Shown here: piece after piece, positions 1-19,597 of the stretch
Position numbering within the stretch: the stretch's first letter is position 1
Layout: the number at the start of each line of letters is the position of its first letter
Assembly: GCF_014839835.1 (NCBI RefSeq)
Contig: NC_071615.1
Location: 434,001-498,000 of the forward strand
Origin: Dryobates pubescens
Taxonomy: Eukaryota; Chordata; Aves; Piciformes; Picidae
Length of the DNA: 64,000 nucleotides
Reading direction: 5' to 3'
Made by a program: the position numbers and the translations under genes
The notes under the pieces: model-generated
The model's input: only the letters and a program-made list of their open reading frames with translations
Told to the model about the DNA's origin: nothing
Databases searched by the model: none

Positions 1-884
1 CAAATGAAGTGATATCCTCATCTTCATCCTGTGCACATGGAAAGCAAAAAGGATAAAGGTTAAACCACCTGTGGGGTGCTCCCAGGGCTCCCTTCTCTCA
101 CAAAGCCAAGTTCAAGGTCCTAAACACGGGTCAGGAACAGGACACAGGGTGATGGTTTTCAACTAAAAGAGGGAGATTCAGCCTAGAGAGATGGAAGAGA
201 TTGTTTCACTGAGAGGGGTGAGCCCCCAGCCCCTGGACTCTGTGATTCTTTGTGGTTTTGCTGACACTGAGCAGAGTCAGTGGCACTCATCAAAGCACAC
301 CAGCACCACCCGTCTGTGTTTGCAGCCATTCTCTTCCCTCCCTCCACCTCTCACTCATGGGAGCGCTGGAACAACAGCTGTAAAGCACCCCAAGAGCCCT
401 GAACCCCCCTCAGTGGCTCCATTCCCCGTGAGCAGAGCTGGCTGTCCTCACCTGCTGGAGGCTGCGCAGGGCTCCTGTCTCCACATCGATGACGTTCAGC
501 TTGGTCCCGCAGGGACAGAACATAAACTTTCCATCTCGGCTTAGCTGGAGAGAAAGGAAATGAAACCCAGGAAGGCTACAGAACCGCGGGACGGGACACC
601 TCCAAACCCCCTCCTCGCCGCCTGAGGTCGAGCATTACCTGCACTCTGCCTCCTTTGTAGAAGGGCTCAATCCTCCTCGACACGGCATAGCTGCAAGGGA
701 CAGACAGACACGCGTGTACCGGCGACTGGATCCCACCCGCGGGGCCCTGCTGGCTCCTGCAAGCGAAGCCGCAGGGCGGCGCGGCCCACGCTCACCCAGC
801 GCCATGGCTCCCTCCTCCCCAGCCCGTCCCAGCCGCTCCTCACTTGCTCTTGAAGCGCACGGGGCTGGTAGCGGCGGCCTCCAT
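1..884 (-). CDS. TBL3: TBL3 (transducin beta-like 3, U3 snoRNP WD-repeat protein), 5' part only
   Basis: TBL3 is a nucleolar WD40 protein of the UTP-B part of the small-subunit processome, acting in 18S rRNA maturation. Four coding exons read on the minus strand: 844-884, 639-690, 452-544 and 1-28, the last running off the window. All junctions are GT-AG and the phases close. The joined product starts MEAAATSPVRFKSNYAVSRR, continues IEPFYKGGRVQ and LSRDGKFMFCPCGTKLNVID, and reaches DEDEDITSF. This follows the N-terminus of vertebrate TBL3 (RFKTNYAVERKIEPFYKGG... CVCGTRVNILEV... EDITAF) closely. The ATG at 884 is the first in frame and lies in a CpG-rich exon. Only about 62 residues, leading into the first WD blades, are visible. 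It points the same way as the non-coding gene upstream of it. RNF151, which sits between SNHG9 and TBL3 in mammals, is not present here. Confidence 0.93.
131..255 (+). mobile_element. CR1 LINE fragment in TBL3 intron 3
   Basis: A degraded stretch follows the CR1 3' consensus seen many times in this window (aactgaaagagggagattcag... gaggggtgag). It is short, diverged and truncated at both ends. Confidence 0.6.
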
Positions 885-938
885 GGCTCACCCCGCGGCG
901 CAACGCGTGCCGCCCGCTTCCGAGTGCGCCGGGGTGCG

Positions 939-985
939 TCACTTCCGGCACACGCCACTTCCGGCGCACGCAGATAACGTCATCG
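939..985 (-). promoter_or_regulatory. TBL3: TBL3 proximal promoter: paired ETS sites and a CRE-like site
   Basis: Two ETS-type cores ACTTCCGG lie at 941-948 and 957-964, and a CRE-like AACGTCAT at 976-983. All are within about 100 bp upstream of the TBL3 ATG in CpG-rich sequence. This is typical of a TATA-less housekeeping promoter. The rest of 885-1214, between TBL3 and the non-coding gene, is CpG-rich with nothing else recognised. Confidence 0.6.
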
Positions 986-1214
986 GAGACGCTGCGGGGT
1001 GCCTCATCCGCCCCAGGCGCCTCCGGTGTGGCGGGGGAAATGCTCCCCATGGCTCGGTGCCAGAGCAGCCCGCGCTGTGCTGCCAAGCGCTCCAGAGCGC
1101 CTCCCGGCGGCGCATCCCCCCGGCAAGCCCTTCACGGCACGGATGGCTTTCCCCGCTCCAGCCACGGGGAAGTGGGACTGCGGAGCACGGGAACGAAAAT
1201 GAACGTGACGAACA

Positions 1215-1805
1215 AATTATCACAGAATTAATCTTTATTGCATACGAAGGCAGGTAAAAACTTCAGAAGGGTCCAGTTGCGAATACTCCACCATCACTCA
1301 CTCCAGCAAGGCTTTCACTAGCGGCAAGAGGGGAGACGGGGCCAATCCCTCCTGCCCGAGCCCCAGCCGCAGATCAGCTCTCTCCGCTCTGCGCTCCCGA
1401 GCCGCGCTCAGCACCTGCTAACAAAGAGAAAGTTAGCTCCGAGAGACAGCCTCAGCACGCATTGATCTCTGGCACCCACTCGGTACAGGGGCTATAGGAA
1501 CATGGGTTTCATTCCCCACACTTCGCCGTGGGTAATAAGCTTAATGTTCCCGATGCTGTCGGCACAGTTATCTCACTAGGGGCCACAGGAGACCCCAAGT
1601 GATTTTCAGACTGCGCCTGGTACCCGCAAGTAACGAGACCCCCGAGACACCTTCCTAGGCCACTTCCCGAGACCTTCATCTCCACTAATAGAACAACAGA
1701 ACTCCCCAACAGCGATCTTTAAAAGCTCAAAGAGCGTATGAGGTAGGAGACGCCAGGCTCCCGCAGTACCGTACGCCCTCACCTGCTGCCGCCGCACCTC
1801 AAACA
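1215..1805 (-). ncRNA. SNHG9: Two-exon spliced non-coding RNA in the SNHG9 position (putative snoRNA host)
   Basis: On the minus strand a TATA-like TATTAAG (1827-1833) is followed by a short exon of about 1783-1805 with a GTGAGG donor, an intron 1415-1782 ending TTAGCAG, and exon 2 from 1414 down to an AATAAA at 1234-1239. There is no meaningful reading frame. In mammals SNHG9 is transcribed divergently from RPS2 and hosts an H/ACA snoRNA (SNORA78), so position, orientation and two-exon form fit. The intron contains an H-box-like AGATAA, but I could not fold a convincing complete H/ACA RNA by eye. Identity therefore rests on gene structure and synteny rather than sequence match. Confidence 0.55.
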
Positions 1806-1997
1806 CAACCACGCCGCTGCGCTCCCCTTAATAGCGCAGGCGGCGCTGCCGGCGGCGTGCGTGCCCCGCAACCTGTATAGGCAGGCAGAAGGCCTCCCCC
1901 GCGCCGCTGTGTATTCGGCATTCAGCGCGCAGGGCTCCCGGGGATGAACTCTCGCGATACTCGCGCACTATAAAAGGCGAGCGCCGGAGCCGCGCGG
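1806..1997. promoter_or_regulatory. Divergent promoter shared by RPS2 and the SNHG9-like gene
   Basis: A CpG-rich segment of about 190 bp separates two oppositely directed TATA-type elements: TATTAAG on minus (1827-1833) and TATAAAAG on plus (1969-1976). It includes CTCTCGCGATACTCGCGC at about 1950-1967, which resembles the TCTCGCGAGA-type element of housekeeping promoters. Confidence 0.65.
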
Positions 1998-2018
1998 CCT
2001 TTTACTATACGAGAACAC
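1969..2018 (+). promoter_or_regulatory. RPS2: RPS2 TATA box, TOP start and non-coding exon 1
   Basis: TATAAAAG (1969-1976) lies about 29 bp before the pyrimidine tract CCTTTTAC at 1998. That tract is a terminal oligopyrimidine (TOP) start as in other ribosomal protein genes and predicts growth-dependent translational control. Exon 1 (about 1998-2018) is non-coding and ends at a strong GTAAGT donor. Confidence 0.8.
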
Positions 2019-2185
2019 GTAAGTGAGGCGGGAGGGAGCCGCGGTGGAGCGGTGCGGCCTACGCCGCATCCGTGCCCATCGGGGCTGCCGGTGGCCCGCG
2101 GACAGCCGTTCTCGGCGGTATCGGTCGCCGCCGCGTTGGCAGCGACGGTGCCGTCCTGCCTAACGCGCCCCTCTTTACTCTAGCA

Positions 2186-5402
<3,217 letters not shown>

Positions 5403-5420
5403 GAGGGTTTTGTGCAGGAG

Positions 5421-5426
5421 AATAAA
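5421..5426 (+). terminator. RPS2: RPS2 poly(A) signal AATAAA
   Basis: AATAAA begins 18 bp after the TGA stop, the very short 3' UTR expected for a ribosomal protein gene. Confidence 0.9.
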
Positions 5427-5867
5427 AGGATCAGTGAACAAGAAACTGCTGTGGTGGGATTCAGTCTGCTGGGGGCTTGGCTGGGCTCAGAGTCTGAGCA
5501 TCTGGAATGAAACAGCCCTAGAAAACACTGGGCTGGAAGGGGCCTCTGGAGATCATCCTGTCCAACCCCCCTGTGTCTCATGGAGAGCCTTCTTCACTAC
5601 TGATGGGGTGGAGCAGCAGCTCCGAAGGTGATGTGCTGCCACCTTCACCCTGACTGAGGGGGTCCCTGCTGGGGCTGGGCAGGGGCTTTGTGTTGGTTTA
5701 TTGAGCTGAGGGAGAGGAATAGGAAGAATCCTGGTTCCTGGAGTAAGGCAAGGGGCTGACCTTGGTTCAGAGGATGGAATTCAGAGGTGGGAAAGGAAGA
5801 GCTCTCTCAGCTCTCTCCCAGGAATGACTCTGGAGCCTGGCTGCATGGCAGAACGTGGGGCTGCACA
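5427..5867. other. Spacer between the convergent RPS2 and NDUFB10 genes
   Basis: About 440 bp between two opposing poly(A) signals, containing one CR1 fragment. The rest is unremarkable unique sequence. Confidence 0.7.
5500..5600 (-). mobile_element. CR1 LINE 3'-end fragment
   Basis: Antisense copy of the CR1 terminal block 'gggctggaaggggcctctgg... gatcatcctgtccaac'; only the last 100 bp of the element. Confidence 0.75.
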
Positions 5868-5873
5868 TTTATT
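5868..5873 (-). terminator. NDUFB10: NDUFB10 poly(A) signal AATAAA
   Basis: TTTATT on the plus strand reads AATAAA on minus, about 60 bp after the NDUFB10 stop. Confidence 0.85.
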
Positions 5874-5931
5874 GAGGTCCAACATGCAGCACTGGGCACA
5901 GGCACCGTGGACAGGTGCTGGCCACGTCCAC

Positions 5932-7405
5932 CTACTGAGAGGCATTTGCCTGTGCCTTCCTCTCCTCCATCATCCTGTGCTTCTGCTTCATCAGGCATGT
6001 CCTGGCGTTTCCATGGACACCAAGATCCCCATCTAGGGAGAAAATAAAGGTCTAAACTCCCTTCTGTTTCCAGATGGAGTCTGGGATGAGGCTCAAAGCC
6101 TCCTGTCTGTGCTGTCAGAGGTGCGTGGGCTGCTGTCCTACTCACATCTGTCCTGGTAGGCCTTGGTGACCTGTGCCAGCAGCTCCATCTCCTTGGCACA
6201 GTTCTGGAACTGGTTGGGTCCTTCCCTGTGCTTGCAGGCACCCAGCCTTTCCCGGATGATCTCCACAATCTCCTGGTCGACCATCCTGTGGGGAGGATGA
6301 TGGTGAGGCATGACCACAGCCAAGGGGTGCTGGAGGAGCTGAACAAGGGCTGGGGATGCCCTGGCCAAGGTCAGCTCTGGGTTTGTGCAGGACCTGGCTC
6401 TCCAGCAGGTCGTGTTCCAGTGCCACCCTGCTCAGCTCAAGCGTGCTGCAGGGCACAGCAGGACTGTAGCGGGGCGGGCAGGAGGTGCTGCTACAACACC
6501 CCAGGCTCCGTGCCGTTCAAGCCCGGGGCTAAGGAGCAGCAGGGCCTCGCCTGGGGACGGCCCTGGGACAGCCATACCTGTCCCTCCTCCACTGTGCTTC
6601 AGCCTCGAAGTAGCAGAGGTAATCCCCCTCCAGACACTCGCTCAGGTCGGGCACCCGGCGGAACTTCTGGTGGTAGTAGTAGAACTTGTTCTTGGCGTGC
6701 TGGCGCTCGATCCACTCTGCAGCCGGGGGAGCCAGGGTCACACCGGCCCGGCCCCCACCTCTGAGGCGGTGCTGCATCCCCCAGCGTCCCATGGCCCCGC
6801 GTCCACCCCGTGTTCATCCTTGTCTCGCCGCTCCGTGCTTGCCCTGATGCCCACGCTGTGATCTCACCCGTGTCCATGTGTCTGTCCCGCGTCCCTGGCC
6901 GTTCCCCTGCCCCGTTCCCGTGTCCCACCTCCCCGCGCCCGTGTCCCTGCTCTCTCCCACATCCTTGCGTGCGGTGTTGTCCGTGTCCTGCATCCCTGTG
7001 CCGGTGTCCAGGTTGTGTTCCCTCCTGTCTGTGCCGTCCCCGCCTCTCCCCGGGCCCGTCCCGGTGTCCCCGGGCTGCGTTTGTCCCTAGCTCTGTCCCA
7101 CACCCTCGCTGTGTCCCAGCGCCGGGGCTGCGTCCCACACGCACGTTCCCGTCCCGGTTCCCGACCCCCCCAGGGCTCCCGCGGCCGCCGCGGATCGGCG
7201 CTAGAGAGGGGTCCCGACCGCGCCGGCACCGCACGGGCCGCCGGTACCGCTCGGTACCTCGGACGAAGGTGATGGGCGCGTCCACGACATAGTTGAAGAC
7301 GGTCTGAAAGAACTGGGCCGGGTTGGGCACCGATGTGATCCTGTCGGATTCGGGGGTGCGGGTCGGGGGCAGCTTGTAGGCCTCCCGGACCGAGTCCTCG
7401 GGCAT
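5932..7405 (-). CDS. NDUFB10: NDUFB10, mitochondrial complex I subunit PDSW
   Basis: Accessory subunit of the distal proton-pumping arm of NADH:ubiquinone oxidoreductase, on the intermembrane-space side of the inner membrane. Exons on minus: 7258-7405, 6578-6716, 6146-6285, 5932-6032; all GT-AG, 175 aa (human 172). The product starts [20 protein letters not shown], continues [40 protein letters not shown] and [20 protein letters not shown], and ends [14 protein letters not shown]. The four cysteines that form the family's structural disulfides are present at about 77, 84, 113 and 125, with the usual spacings of 6 and 11 residues between pair members. There is no cleavable presequence, as expected. 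The ATG at 7405 is the only reasonable start. The upstream flank is CpG-rich and carries three 61-bp repeats. Confidence 0.96.
6790..7200 (-). repeat. Low-complexity pyrimidine-rich tract in NDUFB10 intron 1
   Basis: On the plus strand the intron is a degenerate series of 'gtgtcccc', 'gtgtccctg' and 'cgtgtccc' units, so it is purine-rich on the transcribed gene's sense strand. No stable period can be read by eye. It resembles the tract in HS3ST6 intron 1 (53900-54310). Confidence 0.65.
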
Positions 7406-7499
7406 GGCGGCGGCTGCGGGCCGGCGGGCGGCAGGCACGGACAAGATGGCGGCGCCCAAGCGGCAGGGTCAGACGGCGGCGGCGCTCTGCGCATGCTCT

Positions 7500-7670
7500 G
7501 CCGCCGCGGTGCCTGCTGGGAGCTGTACTGCCGTGCCCCTCCCGGGAGTGGCGCCGCTCTGCCGCCGCGGTGCCTGCTGGGAGCTGTGCTGCCGTGCCCC
7601 TCCCGGGAGTGGCGCCGCTCTGCCGCCGCGGTGCCTGCTGGGAGCTGTGCTGCCGTGCCCCTCCCGGGGC
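7500..7670. repeat. 61-bp GC-rich tandem repeat (about 2.8 copies) upstream of NDUFB10
   Basis: The block starting gccgccgcggtgcctgctgg begins at 7500, 7561 and 7622, an exact 61-bp period with one or two differences between copies. Each copy carries ACAGCTCCCAGCAGGC on the minus strand, close to the ZNF143/THAP11-type promoter motif (ACTACAAYTCCCAGCAKGC). The array begins about 95 bp upstream of the NDUFB10 ATG. Confidence 0.85.
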
Positions 7671-8753
7671 TCCCCCGGGGCTCCCCCGGGGCTGCCCCTT
7701 CCCAAAGTGGCCGAGACCGGTGGGATGAGGGCAGCAGGGCCAAGTGCTGGCTCCTGCGCTCGGGTCACAGCAGCCCCTGGAGGCTGCAGGCTGGGGGCAG
7801 AGTGGCCTGGGCAAAGCCCTGGGGGCTGTTGGTTGACCGCGGCTGGAGACCAGCCAGAGTGTGCCCAGGTGCCCGAGAGGGCCAGGAGTGTCCTGGCCTG
7901 CAGCAGCAGTGGGGTGGGCAGCAGGAGCAGGGCAGGGATTGTCCTCCTGGGCTGGGCACTGCTGGGGCTGCACCTCGAATCCTGGGGTCAGTTTTGGGAC
8001 CCTCACTCCAAGAAGGACATTGAGAGGCTGGAAGTGTGTCCAGAGAAGGACAACCACGCCGGAGAGCAGGGCTGGGGAGGAGCAGCCGAGGGAGCTGGGG
8101 ATGTTCAGCCTGGAGAAGCTGAGGGAGGCCTCATTGCTCTCTGCAGCTCCCTGGAAGAAGGTGGGAGCCAGGTGGGGCTTGGGCTCTGCTCCCAAGGAAC
8201 AAGGGACAGGACAAGAGGAAATGGTCTGAAGGTGTGCCGGGGAGGTTAGGATGGGACATGAGGAACAATTTCCTCCCCCAGAGGGTTGTCAAAGGCTGGC
8301 CCAGGCTGCCCAGGGCAGTGGTGGAGTCCCCTGGAAGGGTTTCAAAGCTGTGGTGCTGAGGGCCATGGTTTGGTGCTGGGTAAGGGTTGGACAGGATAAT
8401 TCCCCAGGTCTCTTTGTCACCCTTTGATGGAGGCACGTTTGTCCCTGTGCAGAGCAGTGTCCTGAGCCTGGGCTGCTGGGTGCCACGCTCCCAGCCCTGG
8501 CTGTGGTGTGCCCTGTCAGGAGGTGATCCCCAATGCTGCCACTCACCTTCACTGTGCCCAGGAGGGAGAGGGTAAGCTGAGAGCCACAGGCACCTGACCT
8601 TTACCACGCCACAACCTGCCAGCCTGGCTGACTCTGGAGAGAATATAGCAACGGGTGAAGCTAGCAGCTAAATTTGTGTCTTCAGCCTGATCTTAAGAGG
8701 CAGGAGAGGCACTCAGGGACAGCCTCCTGCAGCTGACCCCGGGGAAGCAGCCC
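7671..8753. other. Intergenic region between NDUFB10 and RPL3L
   Basis: Divergent spacer. A CR1 fills 7890-8400. The remainder (7671-7889 and 8401-8753) is unique sequence with no coding signal. The stretch from about 8640 has a TTAAGA and a CAGCTG E-box and may be RPL3L promoter sequence. Confidence 0.5.
7890..8400 (+). mobile_element. CR1 LINE 3' half between NDUFB10 and RPL3L
   Basis: Sense CR1 remnant of the reverse-transcriptase C-terminal region: 'cactgctggggctgcacctcg', 'ctccaagaaggacatt', 'gttcagcctggagaagctga', then the 3' block 'agggcagtggtggagtcccc'. Several frame breaks and no intact frame. Confidence 0.85.
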
Positions 8754-8756
8754 ATG
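8754..8756 (+). other. RPL3L: Candidate RPL3L exon 1 start codon (ATG only)
   Basis: RPL3 and RPL3L genes carry only the ATG in exon 1, so the coding body at 9812 starts at codon 2 (Ser). The sequence CCCATG|GTTTGT here gives an ATG exactly at a donor with G at -1 and +5. A TTAAGA lies about 60 bp upstream. The donor is weak and no transcript can be checked, so this is tentative. Confidence 0.35.
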
Positions 8757-9461
8757 GTTTGTACAGCTCTGCTACCTTTCCATTGTGTGCAGAGGGACAC
8801 AGCAGGGCTGGGTGATCCTGACTGCAGCTGCAGTGGGGTGGAGCTCAGCACAGCTCCGCCTGGGCTGAGAAGTGAGCTTGGTGCAAAGTGTAAGCAAGTG
8901 CTGGGGCTGAGCTTAGCGAGGCAGGAGTTGTGGTGGGTGTAGGTCTAACTCTTTGCTGCTTGTGCCGAGCCCCAGCTCCCCCTGCCTTGATGCCAGCTGT
9001 GTGAGGTCTTGTCCCGTGTCTCTGGAGAGCTGTTGCTTTTCCCTGCCTGGCTCAGCATGACCTTGCAATGGGGGTTGTTTATTTAGCTCTTCTAATTTGG
9101 TTTGCAAGGTGCATTTTCAACCTGCCCATGCTCCTATTAGTGATTCCTTTGGGCATCCCTTCCCACTCCTCCCTCTGTGCTTGTTTGGGGCCAGTGGCCT
9201 GCACAAACCAAAGCCTGTGGAGTCTGAGCAGGCAGAACACAAAAGGAGGCTTTGTAACTAAGGTCACAGAAGGGCAGGCCTGGTGAAGAACATCTTCCTC
9301 CTTCAGGGTCCTCAAGCAGAAGGAGGAAGATCTTGCTCAGGGGCTGTTGGGGTTTTTAACTGGCATGCTTTGTCCAAAACCTGACTGAATTGTTCCCTGC
9401 ACAGGAAGGAAGCTCCAACAGCCCCCATCCCCCCTGGGCTCCCCCTGGGTCGGAATTCAAG

Positions 9462-9695
9462 GGGCCATGGTTTGAAACCAGAGCAGGGGAGGTTTAGATT
9501 GGACATTAGGAAGCAGCTCTTTGCCATGAGGGTGCTGAGACACTGGAGCAGGCTGCCCAGAGAAGCTGTGGACTCCTCCTCCCCAGGCTGGGTGGGACCT
9601 GGAGCGGCCTGGGCTGGTAGAGGGGTCCCTGCCCGTGGCAGGGGGGCTGGAACTGGATCATCCTGGAGGTCCCTTCCAGCCCAAACCTCTGCAGG
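9462..9695 (+). mobile_element. CR1 LINE 3' fragment, RPL3L intron 1
   Basis: Sense CR1 3' end: 'gaggtttagattggacatta', 'gagacactggagcaggctgccc', and the terminal 'tggatcatcctggaggtccc'. Confidence 0.85.
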
Positions 9696-9811
9696 ACTCC
9701 CTGGCAGTCGAGGTGCAGCATCTCTCCGTCAGTCACTGATGCTGGAAGTGGACATCTCCCAGCCTCTGGGACACGGCAGTGACTCTGCTCTGTGGCTCTC
9801 GCTCCCCGCAG

Positions 9812-18541
<8,730 letters not shown>

Positions 18542-18578
18542 GGATGGCACCTGCAAGGTTACCTACCTGGGCACCCTC

Positions 18579-18584
18579 AATAAA
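18579..18584 (+). terminator. RPL3L: RPL3L poly(A) signal AATAAA
   Basis: AATAAA 38 bp after the TAA stop. Confidence 0.88.
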
Positions 18585-18638
18585 AGGGCTCCAAGCTGTC
18601 CCTGCTGCCTCTCTTCCTTCTGGAGGGTGTCCTGCCTG

Positions 18639-18734
18639 TGCTCCCTGCTGCCTGTGCTCCCTGCTGCCTGTGCTCCCTGCTGCCTGTGCTCCCTGCTGCC
18701 TGTGCTCCCTGCTGCCTGTGCTCCCTGCTGCCTG
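18639..18734 (+). repeat. 16-bp tandem repeat, 6 identical copies, between RPL3L and the TEX2-like gene
   Basis: Six copies of tgctccctgctgcctg without differences, starting 55 bp past the RPL3L poly(A) signal. The surrounding 18585-19164 spacer between the two convergent poly(A) signals is otherwise unique, non-coding sequence. Confidence 0.93.
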
Positions 18735-19164
18735 TGCACAGCAGCCTGTCCCTGAGGCTCCTGAGACAAGCAGCACTTGGGCCTGGCCCAGGTGGGACTA
18801 ACTGGGACAGCCACATCTGCTCTGTCCTCTGCATCCTCCCTTTGCTTTGCTCAGTGATTTTTGCCCCCCACTGCCTGCATTCAGCCCAGCTCCAGTGAAT
18901 TCTCTTCCAGAGGAGGTACTGCTCAGGGCTTCTGCCCCAGTTCCCACTGGGAACAGAGGACCTCCCAGTGCCCTGCCTCTGCCCAGCCTCACCAACCACT
19001 GTCTGCTCTCTCCACCTCTCACCCAGACACTCCTTGTCTTGAGCTGGAGGTGTGACCTGTGGGCTTCTCTCTGCCCAGAGGCTCCTGACCCTGGTCAGGT
19101 CCTCAGCAGCTGTGGGAGCTGCTGTACAGAAGATGGCTGCTAGGTAAGGCTGGCCAGGGATGGA

Positions 19165-19170
19165 TTTATT
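19165..19170 (-). terminator. TEX2L: TEX2-like gene poly(A) signal AATAAA
   Basis: TTTATT on plus reads AATAAA on minus, giving a 3' UTR of about 430 bp after the stop at 19598. Confidence 0.75.
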
Positions 19171-19597
19171 CACACTGCACTCCTTGCATCCAGCTGCCTG
19201 TGGGGAGTCTGTGCTGTGTCCTGGAGCTGTGATCATGACTCCTCCAGTGCAGAACCCACCTGAATGTCCTGCACCTTCTCTGGGAGTCAGGCAGTGGAAG
19301 CCCAGCCCTCCACTGGTCCAGAGCTGCTTCCCCTGACCAGGAGTCCTGAGAGCCTGGTGGGAGGGTGCTGAGGTTCCTGGGTCTCCAGCAAAGCCCTTGC
19401 CCTGGGCCTGGTTCTGCTCTTGCAGTATGTCAGGAGGAGGCTCCTCCACAGAAGTGCTGAGGCTGAGATGAGCCAAGAAGCTGAGATCCCACTGGCAGCC
19501 CTGGGTGCATTGGGTGGCCAGGCCCTGGCTGTCCCCATGTCCCAGCGAGGTCCCTGAGCTCTCTGCAGTGTCTCTGCCCTGCCCATGGGGCTGCATT

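Noticed and set aside
1415-1782. A specific snoRNA call in the SNHG9-like intron
   Set aside because: An AGATAA H-box-like word is present, but no matching ACA box at the right distance or clear pair of hairpins could be shown by eye.
6599-8195. Long minus-strand frames around NDUFB10 exon 1 and its promoter
   Set aside because: CpG-rich frames in the wrong phase of NDUFB10, extended by the 61-bp repeats and a CR1.
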